Shown in pieces: positions 8,416 to 15,387 of a stretch of DNA of 33,739 nt. The stretch lies in assembly GCA_002345925.1 (NCBI GenBank), contig DDWM01000055.1, positions 31,486 through 65,224 of the forward strand. The letters run 5' to 3'. Origin of the DNA: Actinobacteria bacterium UBA2286 (lineage in GTDB: Bacteria; Actinomycetota; Coriobacteriia; Anaerosomatales; Anaerosomataceae). A program made the position numbers and the translations under genes. Within the stretch, counting starts at the first letter, position 1. Every line of letters begins with the position of its first letter. Under the pieces are notes generated by a model that ran no database searches, was not told the origin of the DNA, and worked only from the letters and a program-made list of their open reading frames with translations.

Positions 8416-8903
8416 CGCTCGATGGTGCCTTCTGTTGAAGCCTCGACGCTCACGCGCAAGGCACCTGCGTATGGGAAGGCGCTAGCGAACTCGGCCGCAG
8501 TCACCTGGTTGCCATCGACCAAGTAGACAGTGTCCGCGCCGGGTCGCGCATACCAGGTCTCGACCTCCCCGTTCTCGTCAGGCTCGCTCGTGAACTCGAA
8601 TCGCGAACCGATTTCAAGCCATACGTGCTCATGCGACCCCACAGGCAGCGGCCGGGGTCCGTAGAGTGCCCCATACCCGAGCATGACACCAAGCCCGAAC
8701 AGCAGCATCACCCCGAGGGTCACGACGACCATCTTGAGAGTGATAGCGGGCGGAGGCGGCGTTGCTCCCGACTCCCGCTCCACAATGCCGTCGACGATAA
8801 TCGCGCTCGGTGCTCCGATAAGCGGAGCGCTCAGACCCGTAAGCGAGCCCGACGTCGGTTTCCCGAAGACGTCTGAGTCGTGCCCTCGTGACTCACGCTT
8901 CAC
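8379..8903 (-). CDS. Single-pass membrane protein, hypothetical
   Basis: A 174-residue protein: a polar N-terminus of about 55 residues ending in ATPPPPAIT, one hydrophobic helix (about 56-80, VVVTLGVMLLFGLGVMLGY), then a soluble, probably extracellular domain of about 90 residues. No family was recognised. The GTG start follows GGGGGTTCGA. A degenerate attC lies just upstream (8912-8999), so this is probably an old cassette gene. A neighbouring frame suggests the protein could once have been longer. Confidence 0.7.
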   Translation of the reverse strand: MKRESRGHDSDVFGKPTSGSLTGLSAPLIGAPSAIIVDGIVERESGATPPPPAITLKMVVVTLGVMLLFGLGVMLGYGALYGPRPLPVGSHEHVWLEIGSRFEFTSEPDENGEVETWYARPGADTVYLVDGNQVTAAEFASAFPYAGALRVSVEASTEGTIERVSAATAYRRTE

Positions 8904-8911
8904 TCGAACCC

Positions 8912-8999
8912 CCTTGTATCCGAAGAACGCGCCCCACGCGTCTCTCGCCCGAGTCTACCTGACCAGCGACGCGTTTTATGCCGAGAAGTTCCGACTAGT
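8912..8999 (-). repeat. Degenerate attC site
   Basis: The central GCCCGAGTCTACCTGACC also occurs in the attC at 20908-21009, with CGCG blocks on both sides in each. The right core is GACTAGTG and contains the VanW stop. The left core is unclear. Confidence 0.6.
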
Positions 9000-9837
9000 G
9001 CGGCGACGCAGCGTCGCAATCTGTCGCCGGTGGCAGGAATGGGGCATACATCATGCGCGCATCGTTGACGGCGACTAGCTGCTCGGACTCGCCACCTGAA
9101 AGTCTATCGCTGGCGATGCGCCACAGTTCGTTCTGGCGCAGGTATAACCCGGGGCCGTCATGCGTGATCCGATGCGCCCGCTCCTCGATCCTGAAGTCGA
9201 CTCCAACGGGCCGCTCGGATGTCCATGCGCCTTCAAGATCCGTGTCTGTGACCCGAATCGACAATACATAGGTCGCGTCCGTGTCGTTGACGATCTGCAG
9301 ATCCAGGGCTGGCCACGCACAAGTGGCACCGCTGCCGAAAGGCTGTGTGCGGCCCTGATCCGGGAATACGTCGTAGCTGTGTCGCCATCGCTCGATCACG
9401 GTAAGCGGAGTGTGTAGCGACATCCAATAGAGCAGGTTCGTCATCTGGCACAGACCGCCGCCGATACCGACGCAAAGAGACCCGTGCTTGAGGACAAGGC
9501 CGTCAACGAAACCGCGACGTCGGGTCGGAGGTCCGACCTGTCTCCAGAAGGACATGCGCTGTCCGGGTTCTAGGACAAGACCGTCCAAGGATGCTGCCGC
9601 GAGTCGCAGGTTGACGATCTTGTTCTGTTGAAGCCATGGGTCGAGTCCGGCCAACGGCCTGATGAGGGGTGTAGCGTGGCTCGCGATGGTGTAGGCGAGT
9701 GGGTCTGAATGTTCGGATGAGAGCTGCTCTCTTAGAGCGACCCACTGGAACTCGCGTCTGAGCCTGCGAAGAGCGGGTCCGGCGATCACGGCGAGTGCCT
9801 GTCGCGCGAGCACCGATGATCGAGCTCTGTCTCCCAT
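8995..9837 (-). CDS. VanW family protein
   Basis: A 280-residue VanW-like protein. The core has the family signatures EPGQRMSFWRQVGPPT, GFVDGLVL, GIGGGLCQMTNLLYWM and a following HSYDVFPDQGRTQPFGSGAT stretch. VanW was named from vancomycin resistance clusters, but its reaction is not established. The ATG at 9837 is chosen because AACCGGGGGGATCCGCAG precedes it; an upstream extension would run through the attC at 9869-9951. The stop lies in the attC core to the left. VanZ is 3 kb away, but no van ligase or sensor genes are present. Confidence 0.9.
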   Translation of the reverse strand: MGDRARSSVLARQALAVIAGPALRRLRREFQWVALREQLSSEHSDPLAYTIASHATPLIRPLAGLDPWLQQNKIVNLRLAAASLDGLVLEPGQRMSFWRQVGPPTRRRGFVDGLVLKHGSLCVGIGGGLCQMTNLLYWMSLHTPLTVIERWRHSYDVFPDQGRTQPFGSGATCAWPALDLQIVNDTDATYVLSIRVTDTDLEGAWTSERPVGVDFRIEERAHRITHDGPGLYLRQNELWRIASDRLSGGESEQLVAVNDARMMYAPFLPPATDCDAASPH

Positions 9838-9868
9838 CTGCGGATCCCCCCGGTTCCGTTTGCTCAGA

Positions 9869-9951
9869 CGTGCTAGCGCTTCAACTGCGCGTCGATGCGC
9901 CTTCGGCAAGTCTAGCGCTCCTGGCGTTCCACTGGACGTATTTGCTAGACC
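9869..9951 (-). repeat. Degenerate attC site
   Basis: Left core TGCTAGC (9871-9877), central AAGTCTAGCGCTCC and right core TTGCTAGAC. The cores have GCTAG in place of the usual CTAAC and GTTAG. The DUF3267 stop codon lies in the right core. Confidence 0.75.
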
Positions 9952-10556
9952 GCCCGCCACCACGTTTCAAAGCCTTGATTGCGGACAACTGCGCCTCGCG
10001 GCGGTTGCCTGAACAGCAGCAACAGCATGATCATGTCAGCTCCGGATCCGAGGACATTGACCATACTCAACAAAGCCAACCACCAGGCCGCCGAGGGCAA
10101 TATCAGTGCCGCAAGCGGCAACAGAACAGATAGTAGAGCCAACGGCAGAACACCACTTAGCAGTTGGGTCTTGAGTGGAAGCGCACCGATATAGGCAACA
10201 TATGGCACGAAGTGCCGAGGCCAGAAGCCCAGGACCAGGTTCTCCGAGCGACCCGCGAAGCCCAGGGGCACCGCATGCAGCATCTCATGGAGGAAGACGC
10301 CTCCAACAAGGACAACGATGATGACGGCTATCTGCGGGAACGTGACGGTCAATTCGAACCCTGTCCCGTCAACGACGGCAGCGGGAACAGGCAGGATCAA
10401 AGCCCATAGCCACACCAGCGGCAGGGCCATCACCACGCCTAGCGGGATGGCCAACGCCATCAGCACTCCGGGTCGCGGTTCCCGCAGGCGATTCCAGCCC
10501 TCAGCCTCAGGTTTGAACGCCTCGTCGATTGGTACAGGTCCGAGTCGGAATTTCAC
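9945..10556 (-). CDS. DUF3267 putative zinc metalloprotease
   Basis: About 203 residues with four hydrophobic helices and a zincin motif HEMLH (about residues 90-94) at the start of a membrane-associated segment, as in DUF3267 proteins. The function is presumed membrane proteolysis, but no substrate is known. A GTG at 10556 is preferred because GGAGG stands four bases upstream; a TTG at 10580 would give eight more residues encoded by attC sequence. The stop lies in the attC at 9869-9951. A half-attC abuts the start. Confidence 0.85.
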   Translation of the reverse strand: MKFRLGPVPIDEAFKPEAEGWNRLREPRPGVLMALAIPLGVVMALPLVWLWALILPVPAAVVDGTGFELTVTFPQIAVIIVVLVGGVFLHEMLHAVPLGFAGRSENLVLGFWPRHFVPYVAYIGALPLKTQLLSGVLPLALLSVLLPLAALILPSAAWWLALLSMVNVLGSGADMIMLLLLFRQPPRGAVVRNQGFETWWRAV

Positions 10557-10620
10557 ACAGCCTCCATGCCTACATCGCAAGTCTAGAGCCGATCAAATCT
10601 GCTGAACGCGCCTGCTAGAA
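10557..10620 (-). repeat. attC remnant, right half kept
   Basis: CATGCCTACATCGCAAGTCT, then AGAG, CAAATCTGCTGAACGCG and CTGCTAGAA match the centre and right arm of the intact sites. The left arm is missing, and the DUF3267 start lies there. The stop of the next gene is in the right core. Confidence 0.7.
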
Positions 10621-10899
10621 CCCGCTTTCCTCAACAAGCAACTCACCGTCGACCAACAGCCTGTACGTCATCGGCCGGAAGGCCGGGAACGGGAAGTACA
10701 TTCGCTGCTCGATGACCAGCTCGCGGCCCCTGACCGTCGCGACATACCGATTCTGGCCGCTGAGGTTGATCTGCGTCTTCAGAGCGTACGGGCTGGCGAG
10801 AGTCGTCGGAACTCCGTCTACCACCAAAGTCGCACGCGCGGTCAGCCAACTGCGGCTGAACTCGATTGCCGAGCCGTCGATATTCGCTTGGATTCGCAC
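10615..10899 (-). CDS. Hypothetical protein, 94 aa
   Basis: A small soluble protein, probably mostly beta-strand (alternating pattern in SWLTARATLVVDG and NRYVATVRGRELVIEQ). No family was recognised. The GTG start at 10899 follows GGGGGTGGCTCA. The stop TAG is part of the attC right core. It forms a cassette with that attC. No attC is visible between it and the DUF1801 gene upstream, so both may share one cassette or the site has decayed. Confidence 0.75.
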   Translation of the reverse strand: MRIQANIDGSAIEFSRSWLTARATLVVDGVPTTLASPYALKTQINLSGQNRYVATVRGRELVIEQRMYFPFPAFRPMTYRLLVDGELLVEESGF

Positions 10900-10947
10900 T
10901 GAGCCACCCCCTGAGTGGTCTTGATGTGTTCGCGACGCGACACCTGG

Positions 10948-11391
10948 CTACGATCCGCTCCATCCTGGCAGCTGACTAGCCTGTTCAACCCAGTCCGCGA
11001 ACTGGGCTTCGTCGAATGCACCGTCTTCGTAGATGTTGAGGTAGCGGACCTTCTCATCCTTGGACTCACCGGGTGGCGGTGGATTCAACGACGCTCCGTC
11101 GAAGAACGCCACCTTCACGTACTTGGTGTAGCAATGGTAGTCGAGGAACCAGCCCCTGCCCTCTGCGCCGTAGAAGGGGGAGTTCCAGCGAACCGCCTTT
11201 CTTACATTGGGCACCGCTTGCACGATGATTGCGTCCAAGCGACGCCCGACGTCGCTCTTCCAGCCTGGCATAGCCGCGATGTAGGCCTGCACAGGAGCGT
11301 CGCCATCAGCCTTCGCGATCTGAGGATTGCCGCCCGAGAGAAGAACCGGCCTGGTGGGATCTCCCGACTTGCTGGTGACACTGTCTGCCAT
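10948..11391 (-). CDS. DUF1801 domain protein
   Basis: A 147-residue DUF1801 (YdhG/CyaY-like fold) protein. Typical elements are VQAYIAAMPGWKSDVGRRLD, AVPNVRKAVRWNSPFYG and a YVKVAFFDGASL strand. Function is unknown; relatives resemble frataxin-fold proteins. The ATG at 11391 follows GGAGGTGATCGCG; a GTG three codons upstream overlaps that site and is less likely. A second, divergent DUF1801 gene lies at 17519. Confidence 0.88.
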   Translation of the reverse strand: MADSVTSKSGDPTRPVLLSGGNPQIAKADGDAPVQAYIAAMPGWKSDVGRRLDAIIVQAVPNVRKAVRWNSPFYGAEGRGWFLDYHCYTKYVKVAFFDGASLNPPPPGESKDEKVRYLNIYEDGAFDEAQFADWVEQASQLPGWSGS

Positions 11392-11535
11392 CGCGATCAC
11401 CTCCGTGTCGTGAGTTCACCGACGCACTGATGATTCCCAACAGGTCGCAGTCATACGCCCAACACAAATGCTGACCAGTAGGCCATCGTTGGGCGGCTGC
11501 AACGCGAGTATGCCGAGGGCCCTCGTATCCACGGA

Positions 11536-12018
11536 CTATGCGTTCGCGGAACCTATGTACTGTTCCAGTCGTCGACGCCATCCATCGACTGTAGAGCGGT
11601 CGGAGGATCCCTCATAGAAGCGCCCGGGGGCAAACAATGAGTACCTGCTTCCATCGACAAGATGAAGCACCAAGTAGTAGTTGCGTGATAGATTCGACGC
11701 CTTGCCGAGGTAGCCCATTGTAACGCTGACAACATCCCCGAACGGAATCACCCGGCTCCTGCTGCCGACCATGTAGGCGTCCCGAATGGTGATGCAGTGT
11801 GTCCGAGGGTCCACGCTCACCGTCTGTGCGCCGCTCGCGACCACGCCCGCCAGGCCAATGACAAGGAGCATCAAGCCGAGCAGGAACCCGGCGAGCGCAT
11901 TCTCCCCTGCGGCGCTGAACCCCCGGAACCCGAACATCATAATCGCGCCGACTACCGAGGAGCCGACGGCAAGCGCCAGCTGACTACCCGGTCGGCTCTT
12001 GGAGACCCAAGGACTCAT
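11536..12018 (-). CDS. Membrane protein with PH-like C-terminal domain
   Basis: A 160-residue protein with two N-terminal hydrophobic helices (about 14-34 and 42-64), then a soluble domain of about 95 residues with a beta-rich pattern (TVSVDPRTHCITIRDAY, RVIPFGDVVSVTMGY). This resembles bacterial PH-domain membrane proteins. Function is unknown. The ATG follows AGGGGAGTGCG. A degenerate attC (12047-12130) lies just upstream. A similar architecture is encoded at 22283. Confidence 0.78.
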   Translation of the reverse strand: MSPWVSKSRPGSQLALAVGSSVVGAIMMFGFRGFSAAGENALAGFLLGLMLLVIGLAGVVASGAQTVSVDPRTHCITIRDAYMVGSRSRVIPFGDVVSVTMGYLGKASNLSRNYYLVLHLVDGSRYSLFAPGRFYEGSSDRSTVDGWRRRLEQYIGSANA

Positions 12019-12046
12019 CGCACTCCCCTGAACGCTGCGTCTCTGC

Positions 12047-12130
12047 GGCTAGCGTGATTGCGCATCAGATGCGCACCTATGCCACTCACGCCAAGTTTAG
12101 CGCATACCGAATCTTCCAGACGCCCGTTCG
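12047..12130 (-). repeat. Degenerate attC site
   Basis: Left core GGCTAGC, then GATTGCGCATCAGATGCGC, central AAGTTTAGCGC and a decayed right arm (ATCTTCCAGACGCCCG). It adjoins a CPBP protease fragment on the opposite strand. Confidence 0.75.
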
Positions 12131-12369
12131 CGCCGTATCTTACGGGGATCGCCGCCTATACGGTTCTGATGACGTGGGTGTTCAACAGCGGTGGCGGTAA
12201 CCTGTCCCTGATGCTGTTGTTCCACGCTTCACTCAACCTGTCGCTCAACATCTTGCTGCCGCTGGAATCGGGATGGACCCCGGCGCTGGCAGCGGGGGTC
12301 GCCGGGCTCGTGGTCGTGCTTCTGTACGGGCACAAGGACCTGGCGAAACGCGGGCGCTACGTCGAGTAG
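12125..12369 (+). pseudogene. C-terminal fragment of a CPBP intramembrane protease
   Basis: On the plus strand, against the cassette direction, about 80 codons encode the C-terminal part of a CPBP (Abi/CAAX-type) membrane protease: LTGIAAYTVLMTWVFNSGGG, then LMLLFHASLNLSL with the third family motif H...N, and a final helix before the stop. The earlier EExxxR and FxxxH motifs are absent; the sequence upstream is attC, not protease. It is a truncated remnant without its own start. Confidence 0.75.
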
Positions 12370-12436
12370 TCGGCGGGCGGCTGGCTGCTCGATGCCTTTT
12401 TCGGTAGCGGAGCAGACCTACTCAGCCGCGTGACCT

Positions 12437-12494
12437 CACCGGTGCAGAACGAAGGTGACCAGCGCCCCGGCCACGCGACTCCCCTCGACTTTGC
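12437..12494 (-). pseudogene. Deleted 'ghost' cassette related to the 20473-20880 gene
   Basis: The left part (12437-12474, with GACCAGCGCCCCGGCCA) matches the 3' end of the membrane-protein gene at 20473. The right part (CGCGACTCCCCTCGACTT) matches the ribosome site and start at 20880-20897. The roughly 350 bases between are missing. The flanking attC at 12503-12588 is in the same relative position as the attC at 20908. Confidence 0.7.
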
Positions 12495-12502
12495 TTAACC
12501 GT

Positions 12503-12588
12503 GCCTAGCGCACCCGCGCATCAGCTGCGCCGACGCACCGTCGGCAATTCTACCGCTCCCGGCGTTCTGTTGAATGCGTTTGTAGGCG
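12503..12588 (-). repeat. Degenerate attC site
   Basis: Left core GCCTAGC (12503-12509), then CGCGCATCAGCTGCGCCGAC, central AATTCTACCGCTCC and a right arm ending GCGTTTGTAGGC. It lies upstream of the ghost cassette. Confidence 0.8.
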
Positions 12589-12660
12589 GGCAAATCGCGC
12601 GTGACGTCCCGCTGGGGATGGCGCAGACGAGAACGCCAACGTGATCCCTGTGGGCTCACC

Positions 12661-12685
12661 AGTGAGTCGGCTGGAAGCGCTAGGC
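12661..12685 (-). repeat. attC remnant, right arm only
   Basis: GTGAGTCGGCTGGAAGCGC followed by TAGGC matches the right arm of the attC at 33061-33146, with the GTT of the core deleted. It follows the stop of the SRPBCC gene. Between 12589 and 12660 I see no gene. Confidence 0.6.
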
Positions 12686-12690
12686 GACGG

Positions 12691-13149
12691 CTAGCTGAAT
12701 GAGCCGACCTCCCAGCCTGAGTCGAGAACGTCCCGTATCTCGTTGAGCCGCTTCCTCAGTTGCCGAGCGAGCATGTACCGGACCATGGGCGAGAGGATCC
12801 AGAGCGGGCCGAAGATATCGAGCGTCTCACGCTGGATCAGGAGCGTGCCCCCTGAATCCGGTGCGAACTCATAGGCCAAATGTCCCCGCATGCTAGCACC
12901 TTCGAAGTCCTCTTCAAGAAAGTGCGGCGGTTCGTATCGTGTGATTGCCGAGAAGAATTCCCCGCGCAACAGAGGCGCCATCTGCACCACCTCGCGGTAT
13001 CGCGTGCCGACACGAGTATCACCGGCCGTGATCTTGTCCAAGACAAGAACCGGCGAACCAGTCTCCTGAGGATAGCGGTCCTTGTCTCGTAGGAACCGGA
13101 AGACATCATGTGGCGGACGCTGGATTCTCACAGAGAGCTCGAAATACAC
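12691..13149 (-). CDS. SRPBCC family (START/Bet v1-like) protein
   Basis: A 152-residue polyketide-cyclase-like protein. The SRPBCC fold is suggested by the opening FELSVRIQRPPHDVFRFLRD, the mid strand RYREVVQMAPL, and a long C-terminal helix (MVRYMLARQLRKRLNEIRD). Such proteins bind hydrophobic ligands; the ligand is not predictable. The GTG start at 13149 follows AGGAGGTGCTGC, a strong ribosome site. A partial attC follows the stop and a degenerate attC precedes the start, so this is a single-gene cassette. Confidence 0.88.
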   Translation of the reverse strand: MYFELSVRIQRPPHDVFRFLRDKDRYPQETGSPVLVLDKITAGDTRVGTRYREVVQMAPLLRGEFFSAITRYEPPHFLEEDFEGASMRGHLAYEFAPDSGGTLLIQRETLDIFGPLWILSPMVRYMLARQLRKRLNEIRDVLDSGWEVGSFS

Positions 13150-13168
13150 GCAGCACCTCCTGCCGTTC

Positions 13169-13253
13169 GCCCAGCATGTTTGCGCGTCGGCTGCGTCCCG
13201 ATGCCATCACCAGGTCCGGCGCCTGCCGCATCGGCTGAATGACCTTGCTGGGG
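13169..13253 (-). repeat. Degenerate attC site
   Basis: Left core GCCCAGC, then ATGTTTGCGCGTCGGCTGCG, CCGATGCC, and a right arm GCATCGGCTGAATG ending CTTGCTGGGGT. The cores have drifted (CAGC and GCTG for CAAC and GTTG). Confidence 0.75.
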
Positions 13254-13270
13254 TGACTCACGTCCTGCTA

Positions 13271-13471
13271 TCACTCACCGCCCGTTCGGACAAGCGTAGC
13301 CAAGAATCCCACGACACCGATGACCTCGAACGCGACACCCGGGAATACGATGAACGGGTTCCAGTCTCGTGGTGCGTAATGCATGACCGACCCTACTACG
13401 ATCACCACTGCGAAGAAGACTAGCCGGCTGCGACGATCCACAAAGTCCCCCAGTAGTTGGACCTCGCGCAT
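13271..13471 (-). CDS. Small two-helix membrane protein, 66 aa
   Basis: Starting at the ATG at 13471, the protein has two hydrophobic helices (LVFFAVVIVVGSVMHY and FIVFPGVAFEVIGVVGFLATL) around a short polar loop (APRDWNP). The open frame extends 30 codons upstream, but those codons lie in spacer and attC and are unlikely to be coding. No family was recognised. The gene forms a compact cassette with the attC at 13169. Confidence 0.7.
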   Translation of the reverse strand: MREVQLLGDFVDRRSRLVFFAVVIVVGSVMHYAPRDWNPFIVFPGVAFEVIGVVGFLATLVRTGGE

Positions 13472-13515
13472 TCGGACGTGACCTGCGCGCCCTGCGCGAA
13501 GACTATGTCCGCACT

Positions 13516-13602
13516 GTCTACCGTGCTTGCGCATCGGCGTTGCGCCAATGCTGTCACCCAAGTCTAGCGCCTATCGCAACTTCTGGTCGCTCTTACTAGA
13601 CT
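13516..13602 (-). repeat. Degenerate attC site
   Basis: Left core GTCTACC, then TGCTTGCGCATCGGCGTTGC, central AAGTCTAGCGCC and right core TTACTAGAC. The overall order and length match the intact sites. Confidence 0.8.
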
Positions 13603-13712
13603 CACCCACCGACGACGTCCTCCGGCTCAACGTGCTGGCACTCTTGGAGAACCCCTGTCACGCTGACTGCGCTGGAATCGCGCAGGTAGACCAACCGCGA
13701 CACGCGCCGCAC
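13602..13712 (-). pseudogene. Short open frame, possible gene remnant
   Basis: A frame of 36 or more codons from a GTG at 13712 reads RLVYLRDSSAVSVTGVLQE and ends at a TGA next to the attC core, the usual cassette stop position. It continues open further upstream into the TfoX gene. No ribosome site is visible. It may be the 3' end of a broken cassette gene. This rests on position and composition only. Confidence 0.3.
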
Positions 13713-13770
13713 GGCCAGAATCCGGCGATGCGTTGCCGAACGAGTGCCACCCGGCCGCCCCAGATCAGGA

Positions 13771-14121
13771 CTAGCCAGCAGCCTCCGCTAGTGCGTTCTC
13801 ATAGGCCAGCCGCACCATGGACTCCAGAGAGCCGAGTGCATCAGCGCTCGGCAGAGAGAACTCGATCCAGGCGGGCACCACTTTGCCACGTCCCACAAAT
13901 GCATGCGCATCGTGGTCGCGGGCAGCGAGTTTGCGTTGTTCATCCAAGAGCTTGGTGAGGATCAGACCCTCGCCGCCTATCAATGCGAACAGCACACCTC
14001 CGGCTCGATACGACTGCGAGCCGAACATCTTGCTTGACGTGGTGTCCGGCCATGCGAGAACCAATTGGTCCATCGCAGCCTGAATCTCTGGTCCCTTGGT
14101 GGCGTCATTGAGTGCTGGCAT
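13771..14121 (-). CDS. TfoX N-terminal domain protein
   Basis: A 116-residue protein of the TfoX/Sxy N-terminal family. Recognisable parts are the SSKMFGSQSYRAGGVLFALI strand-helix core and a C-terminal helix (SLESMVRLAYENALAE). In proteobacteria the full TfoX is a competence regulator; standalone N-terminal domains are widespread and of unknown role. The ATG follows GAGGAGCCACTG. The TfoX C-terminal domain is absent, which is normal for this group. Confidence 0.85.
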   Translation of the reverse strand: MPALNDATKGPEIQAAMDQLVLAWPDTTSSKMFGSQSYRAGGVLFALIGGEGLILTKLLDEQRKLAARDHDAHAFVGRGKVVPAWIEFSLPSADALGSLESMVRLAYENALAEAAG

Positions 14122-14181
14122 CAGTGGCTCCTCACGATTCAGCGACCGCCTGATGACAAGTCAGTCGTAGTTCCGCCGGCC

Positions 14182-14225
14182 TGTAGAACGCACTTGCGCA
14201 TCATCTCAGCGCCGATGAGCGCCAG
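14182..14225 (-). repeat. attC remnant, left half only
   Basis: TGTAGAACGCACTTGCGCAT, then CATCTCAGCGCCGATGAGCG, resembles the left arm and loop of intact sites. The right half is replaced by the 3' end of the small gene at 14201, whose stop lies inside it. Confidence 0.6.
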
Positions 14226-14380
14226 AGAGTCCACGCCTCCACCGTGCGAGCCATCCCAACAAACAGAAGAGCCGCAGACAGACCCGGCCATCCCCCAAGC
14301 AAGAACGCCAGTAGCGCTCCGATCAACAGACCGGCACGCCGACGTCTGACGAGATTCGCTCGACGCTGCTCAACATCCAT
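14201..14380 (-). CDS. Small membrane protein, 59 aa
   Basis: A 59-residue open frame just under common length cut-offs. It begins with a charged segment (MDVEQRRANLVRRRRAG) followed by a long hydrophobic stretch (about 18-43, with a GGWPG turn), which suggests one or two helices with a positive-inside N-terminus. The ATG at 14380 follows GGTGGAGCAGGGGGTGGGCA. The stop is inside the half attC to the left, and a degenerate attC precedes the ribosome site, so it is a compact cassette. Family unknown. Confidence 0.7.
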   Translation of the reverse strand: MDVEQRRANLVRRRRAGLLIGALLAFLLGGWPGLSAALLFVGMARTVEAWTLWRSSALR

Positions 14381-14397
14381 TGCCCACCCCCTGCTCC

Positions 14398-14483
14398 ACC
14401 TGACGTTCTCGCGCTTCAGCTGTGCGCCTATGCCTTCCGCTCATTCTAGCGCTTGAAGCTTCGGTCGTTTTCGCCTATCAGGC
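14398..14483 (-). repeat. Degenerate attC site
   Basis: Left core ACCTGAC, then CGCGCTTCAGCTGTGCGCC, central ATTCTAGCGCTTG and right core CCTATCAGGC. The sequence to its right is a fragment of a ParE-type gene end. Confidence 0.75.
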
Positions 14484-14522
14484 GTTCCCCCGAGGCCAGG
14501 GTCGGTGAGCCTCTCGCTTCGC
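14474..14522 (-). pseudogene. 3'-end fragment of a parE-like cassette
   Basis: On the minus strand this reads RSERLTDPGLGGTPDR, close to RSERLMDPDLRETPDK at the end of the ParE toxin at 23166. The rest of the gene is missing. It joins directly to a fragment of a different cassette gene. Confidence 0.7.
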
Positions 14523-14529
14523 ACAGCGC

Positions 14530-14604
14530 CTACTGGTCGGGGAAGTGGGTCGCGACAATCAGAATCGCCTGCGAACGCAGCCTATCCGGCACCGACATGG
14601 TCAC
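14530..14604 (-). pseudogene. 3'-end fragment related to the 18566-18916 gene
   Basis: On the minus strand this reads VTMSVPDRLRSQ and ATHFPDQ then stop, nearly the same as the C-terminus of the 116-residue protein at 18566. Only the last 24 or so codons remain. Between 14605 and the flavodoxin stop at 14657 no gene is seen. Confidence 0.75.
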
Positions 14605-14656
14605 TGCTATCTACCCTGGGGGGAGGCGCTTCGTCACGAGGGTCTTGGCTGTGGTC

Positions 14657-15196
14657 CTAGCGTACTTGTGCTTCAATCGCGTGTTTGCCCTGCACCGCGT
14701 CGTCCAGCTTCTCGACCAGGCTTTCGGCCCACTTCCCGATCTCATCCCAGTCGCGCAGGTCGACCGCACCCATCTGGCGCATTGCGGGGTTGTTGTCCGG
14801 GAAACGAAGATGCTCGGGGGCGAGGCGTCCACCGAATACTGTGACGGAGACGGGTTCGAGCCAGGCATGCTTTTCGAGCCCCTTGTCCAGATGCCCGCGG
14901 GCGCCAGTGTACTGGTCAGGGCTGTCCTCGAGGGGGCCCATCCCGAACACGGCGACCGGTATCCGTTCGAGAGTCCTATGGTGGCGCTTCAGAAACTTGT
15001 GGGCCGATCCGCGCCACCTGAAGAAGTACAAAGCAACACCGAACACGACTGCGGAGACCCCTTCGAGATCGTTGACTGATTCAACCGGCTGCGCAACAGC
15101 ATCCAGTCCACGATTGCGAAGTGTTGTCGCAATTGCGTCTGCTACTTCGCCGGTTGAGCCATACTTGCTCGCATAGGCCACGAGTACCTTCGCCAT
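14657..15196 (-). CDS. Flavodoxin-domain protein
   Basis: A 179-residue flavodoxin-like protein, similar in layout to the HemG-type menaquinone-linked oxidoreductases. The FMN phosphate loop is YASKYGSTGEVADAI near residues 8-22. GVALYFFRWRGSAHKFLKRH and PVAVFGMGPL follow at the expected places. It probably binds FMN and works in electron transfer; the partner is unknown. The ATG at 15196 has GGAGGAGA directly upstream, better than the ORF start seven codons earlier. About 190 bases upstream hold no clear gene or attC. Confidence 0.88.
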   Translation of the reverse strand: MAKVLVAYASKYGSTGEVADAIATTLRNRGLDAVAQPVESVNDLEGVSAVVFGVALYFFRWRGSAHKFLKRHHRTLERIPVAVFGMGPLEDSPDQYTGARGHLDKGLEKHAWLEPVSVTVFGGRLAPEHLRFPDNNPAMRQMGAVDLRDWDEIGKWAESLVEKLDDAVQGKHAIEAQVR

Positions 15197-15387
15197 TCTC
15201 CTCCACCCCCATCTCACAAGCCGGGCAATTCCTGACGTACTCAGGCATCAGGCAGCCAAGCATCAACCTCGATCGCGGGTACCTGATCGGGCATTCGACA
15301 CCCCGCACGCCGTGATTCCAACGTGACTGCGTCGGCCGAAAGTCGCGAATCGTGCGCCCTCAACATGCATACCCGCCCCCAGCGCAA

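Noticed and set aside
11457..11494. GCCCAAC and GTTGGGC facing each other, like attC cores
   Set aside because: Only 38 bp in all and no inner arms; too short for attC. May be a chance inverted repeat or an extreme deletion remnant.
15197..15387. Small frame with two CxxC-like cysteines overlapping the flavodoxin start
   Set aside because: It extends deep into the flavodoxin gene in another frame and has no supported start; treated as a shadow.
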